A stretch of 64,000 bases of DNA from Ruminococcus sp. YRD2003. Its GTDB lineage: Bacteria > Bacillota > Clostridia > Oscillospirales > Ruminococcaceae. A program made the position numbers and the translations under genes. The stretch spans positions 124,001 through 188,000 of the forward strand of contig FNZT01000011.1 in assembly GCA_900109435.1 (NCBI GenBank), in the 5' to 3' direction. The notes beneath the pieces are model-generated. The model searched no databases, was not told where the DNA came from, and worked only from the letters and a program-made list of their open reading frames with translations. Positions 62,225 through 64,000 of this stretch are shown here, piece by piece (position 1 is the first letter of the stretch; every line of letters begins with the position of its first letter).

Positions 62225-62287
62225 AGGCACACGCTGAGGCTCCTGCGGACAAGCAGGACTGAGGGCGCGGACGTGTATACAAAAAAA

Positions 62288-62318
62288 TGCGGCAGCTTTA
62301 CACAGCTGCCGCTTTTAT
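62288..62318 (+). terminator. Terminator of ireB
   Basis: GCGGCAGC / GCTGCCGC stem with an 8-base loop and a following TTTTATTTT. Confidence 0.9.
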
Positions 62319-62425
62319 TTTCCCGCATATCGCCTATATACGTGGGAAATCCAACCCTCACCACACATTCCGTGGTTATCCTTTTTTCTATATCATTCTA
62401 TTCTCTATGCCCGTCAGCTGTTTTT

Positions 62426-63178
62426 TTATCGCTGCGGGTAATCGCTGTCCTGCTGCTCAGCCTTTGCAACTGACTCAGCGAGCGTCAGCCCCGTGAACTC
62501 CTGAGCCGAGAATATTCGTCCCGACTTCTTGTCATCCATGAAAGCTCCTACCAGTACGCCGGGGAGCGCACTCTCGGGAGCATTGGGAGCATTGGGTCCG
62601 CCGAGGTCGGTCCTGCACCAGCCGGGGTCGGTGAGATTTATCATCACGTCCGTGCCGTCGTACATCTTGCCTATATCGTGCGTTACCTTGTTCAGCGCTG
62701 CCTTTGCCGCAGAATAGCCTGCCTGTTCGGGCTCAAGGTCTATGCCGCTCGTGGTATTGACTATCCTGCCGAAACCTCTCTCTGCCATTTTGGGAAGAAA
62801 ATGGTAGCATATCAGCATTGGGGCGACGGTATTGATACGGAAGCTGATATCATAGTCCGTATACGGCGTCGCGAGGTAGTCCGTTCTGTAGGCTATCTGG
62901 AGACCCGCATTGTTGAGAACTATGTCCACCTGCGTGCCCTTTGCGTCTATCTCGGCGAGCATCTGTTGCACTGAATCGGGCTCTGACAGCTCTGCCGAAA
63001 CAGCATATGCCTCAACTCCCAGCGCCTTGACGTCCGCGAGCACCTTTGCACTATGTGCCGCGTCCCTGCTGTGAAGAATGAGATTTGCGCCCTGCTTCGC
63101 CATAAAAATAGCCGAAAGATACCCGATACCTCTGCTCGCGCCCGTGATAAGCGCCCATTTGCCTTTAACGTTTACCAT
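62426..63178 (-). CDS. Short-chain dehydrogenase/reductase (classical SDR)
   Basis: A 250-residue NAD(P)-dependent oxidoreductase: cofactor motif TGASRGIG (about 14-21), NNAG (about 89-92), catalytic serine in NTTSGID and YSAAK (about 154-158). The substrate is unknown. The start follows AAGGAGGTCAACTCTT. It is monocistronic and divergent from the PdaA-like gene. Confidence 0.92.
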   Translation of the reverse strand: MVNVKGKWALITGASRGIGYLSAIFMAKQGANLILHSRDAAHSAKVLADVKALGVEAYAVSAELSEPDSVQQMLAEIDAKGTQVDIVLNNAGLQIAYRTDYLATPYTDYDISFRINTVAPMLICYHFLPKMAERGFGRIVNTTSGIDLEPEQAGYSAAKAALNKVTHDIGKMYDGTDVMINLTDPGWCRTDLGGPNAPNAPESALPGVLVGAFMDDKKSGRIFSAQEFTGLTLAESVAKAEQQDSDYPQR

Positions 63179-63376
63179 AAGAGTTGACCTCCTTGCCCTC
63201 GGGCAATTTATACGATGATTATAACACGCGGACTACTTTTTTGCAACAATTGGATATCTCTTTCTTTGCAATCATATCAAAATTTTTGCACTATATTTTT
63301 CAAGTCATAATCTCCGCTTCATGTGTCATACTATGCTTGCAGAATCATTCTGCAAAACTTCAAAGGAAAAAAGCTT

Positions 63377-64000
63377 ATGAAAAAAATAGCTCCGACTGCG
63401 GCGGCGCTCCTTACTGCGGCTATCGTGCCGACGGTATCGGTCTGCGCCGCGGACTGCACAAGGATAGGCTACGGGCAGGGAACGTCGGTAGACGCGCTCA
63501 ACCGTCCGACTGACGCTATGCAGTTCAACGCCCGATACGGCGACCTTGATGCCTTCGCCCTGTCGGCAGATGATAACAGGATAATCATCACCTTCGATCA
63601 GGGCTATGAGAACGGCTATACCGCGAAGATACTCGATACGCTTAAAGAGAAGGACGTTCACGCCATATTCTTCCTCACGGGCGACTACGCCAAACGCGAG
63701 GAAGCCCTCGTCAAGCGCATGATAGCGGAGGGGCACACCATCGGCAACCACGGAATGACCCACGCAAGCCTACCCACACTCTCGGAGGACGGCGCGCGCG
63801 AGGAGATAATGTCGCTGCATAACTACGTGCTCAACAACTACGGCTATGAGATGCAGTATTTCCGCTGTCCGTGCGGTGAATATTCCGAGCAGGCGCTCGA
63901 GACCGTGCAGAAATGCGGCTACAAGACGGTGTTCTGGAGCTTTGCCTACGTCGACTGGAAGACCGACGCTCAGCCCTCTGCGGCTGAGGCTATGGAGAAG
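63377..64000 (+). CDS. PdaA-like polysaccharide deacetylase (3' end outside the window)
   Basis: The first 208 codons of a NodB-domain deacetylase; the frame is still open at the window end. A signal peptide (about 1-24) precedes TFDQGYENGYT (D74), a PdaA-type first motif, then GNHGMTH (H125, H129) for metal binding and a third motif YFRCPCGEYS. PdaA makes muramic delta-lactam in the spore cortex; the TFD-x-GYENGYT match favours this subgroup. Cysteines replace the usual prolines/arginine of the FRPPRG motif. The start follows AAAGGAAAAAAGCTT. Confidence 0.85.
   Translation, partial: MKKIAPTAAALLTAAIVPTVSVCAADCTRIGYGQGTSVDALNRPTDAMQFNARYGDLDAFALSADDNRIIITFDQGYENGYTAKILDTLKEKDVHAIFFLTGDYAKREEALVKRMIAEGHTIGNHGMTHASLPTLSEDGAREEIMSLHNYVLNNYGYEMQYFRCPCGEYSEQALETVQKCGYKTVFWSFAYVDWKTDAQPSAAEAMEK

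Overview
The window looks like a chromosomal piece of a cellulosome-forming Ruminococcus (R. flavefaciens / R. champanellensis group, Oscillospiraceae). The main evidence is a contiguous scaC-scaA-scaB-cttA-scaE scaffoldin cluster (29242 down to 17248, minus strand), a dockerin-bearing GH5 cellulase (45135-47192), a second, detached cohesin-dockerin protein (4505-5485), and Firmicutes-type spore genes (spoIIID, a gerA-type operon, a pdaA-like deacetylase). The species cannot be fixed from the sequence alone.

Layout. 0-17 kb is mostly housekeeping: two orphan sugar-type binding lipoproteins, ferredoxin, a SpoVB-type flippase, an aminotransferase, trpS, mazG-hup-rqcP, ung-metF-MetH reactivation domain, and a TtcA-like PP-loop enzyme. 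17-29.5 kb is the scaffoldin cluster. From the dockerin and cohesin sequence classes I infer the assembly: enzymes and ScaC dock on the ScaA cohesin and ScaB cohesins 1-3; ScaA docks on ScaB cohesins 4-9; ScaB and CttA dock through X-dockerins on the sortase-anchored ScaE. 29.6-36 kb holds capA, gtrA-dusB, putP and spoIIID, separated by a 1.2 kb gene-free stretch with a promoter-leader-terminator unit and three families of structured repeats. 36-40.5 kb is a germination receptor operon and corA with an upstream small ORF. 41-47 kb has a GNAT enzyme, a two-component system, coaX, a MIF-like protein and the GH5 cellulase.

47.3-58.85 kb is an A+T-richer mobile element: a large serine recombinase, TnpW-like protein, a nonsense-mutated DUF4315-like gene, a putative oriT, MobC without a relaxase, and a complete four-gene Wadjet (jetD-A-B-C) plasmid-defence operon. 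The element appears to sit inside the 5' leader of a small hydrophobic-peptide (type I toxin-like) gene: a consensus promoter and GAGTAC lie just left of it, and GAGTAC, the leader, the ribosome site and a 25-residue ORF lie just right.

59-64 kb has a DUF2975/HTH pair with palindromic candidate operators, a DUF421/DUF4363 pair, DUF1540, ireB, an SDR and the start of a PdaA-like deacetylase cut by the window end. No rRNA, tRNA or CRISPR array was seen.
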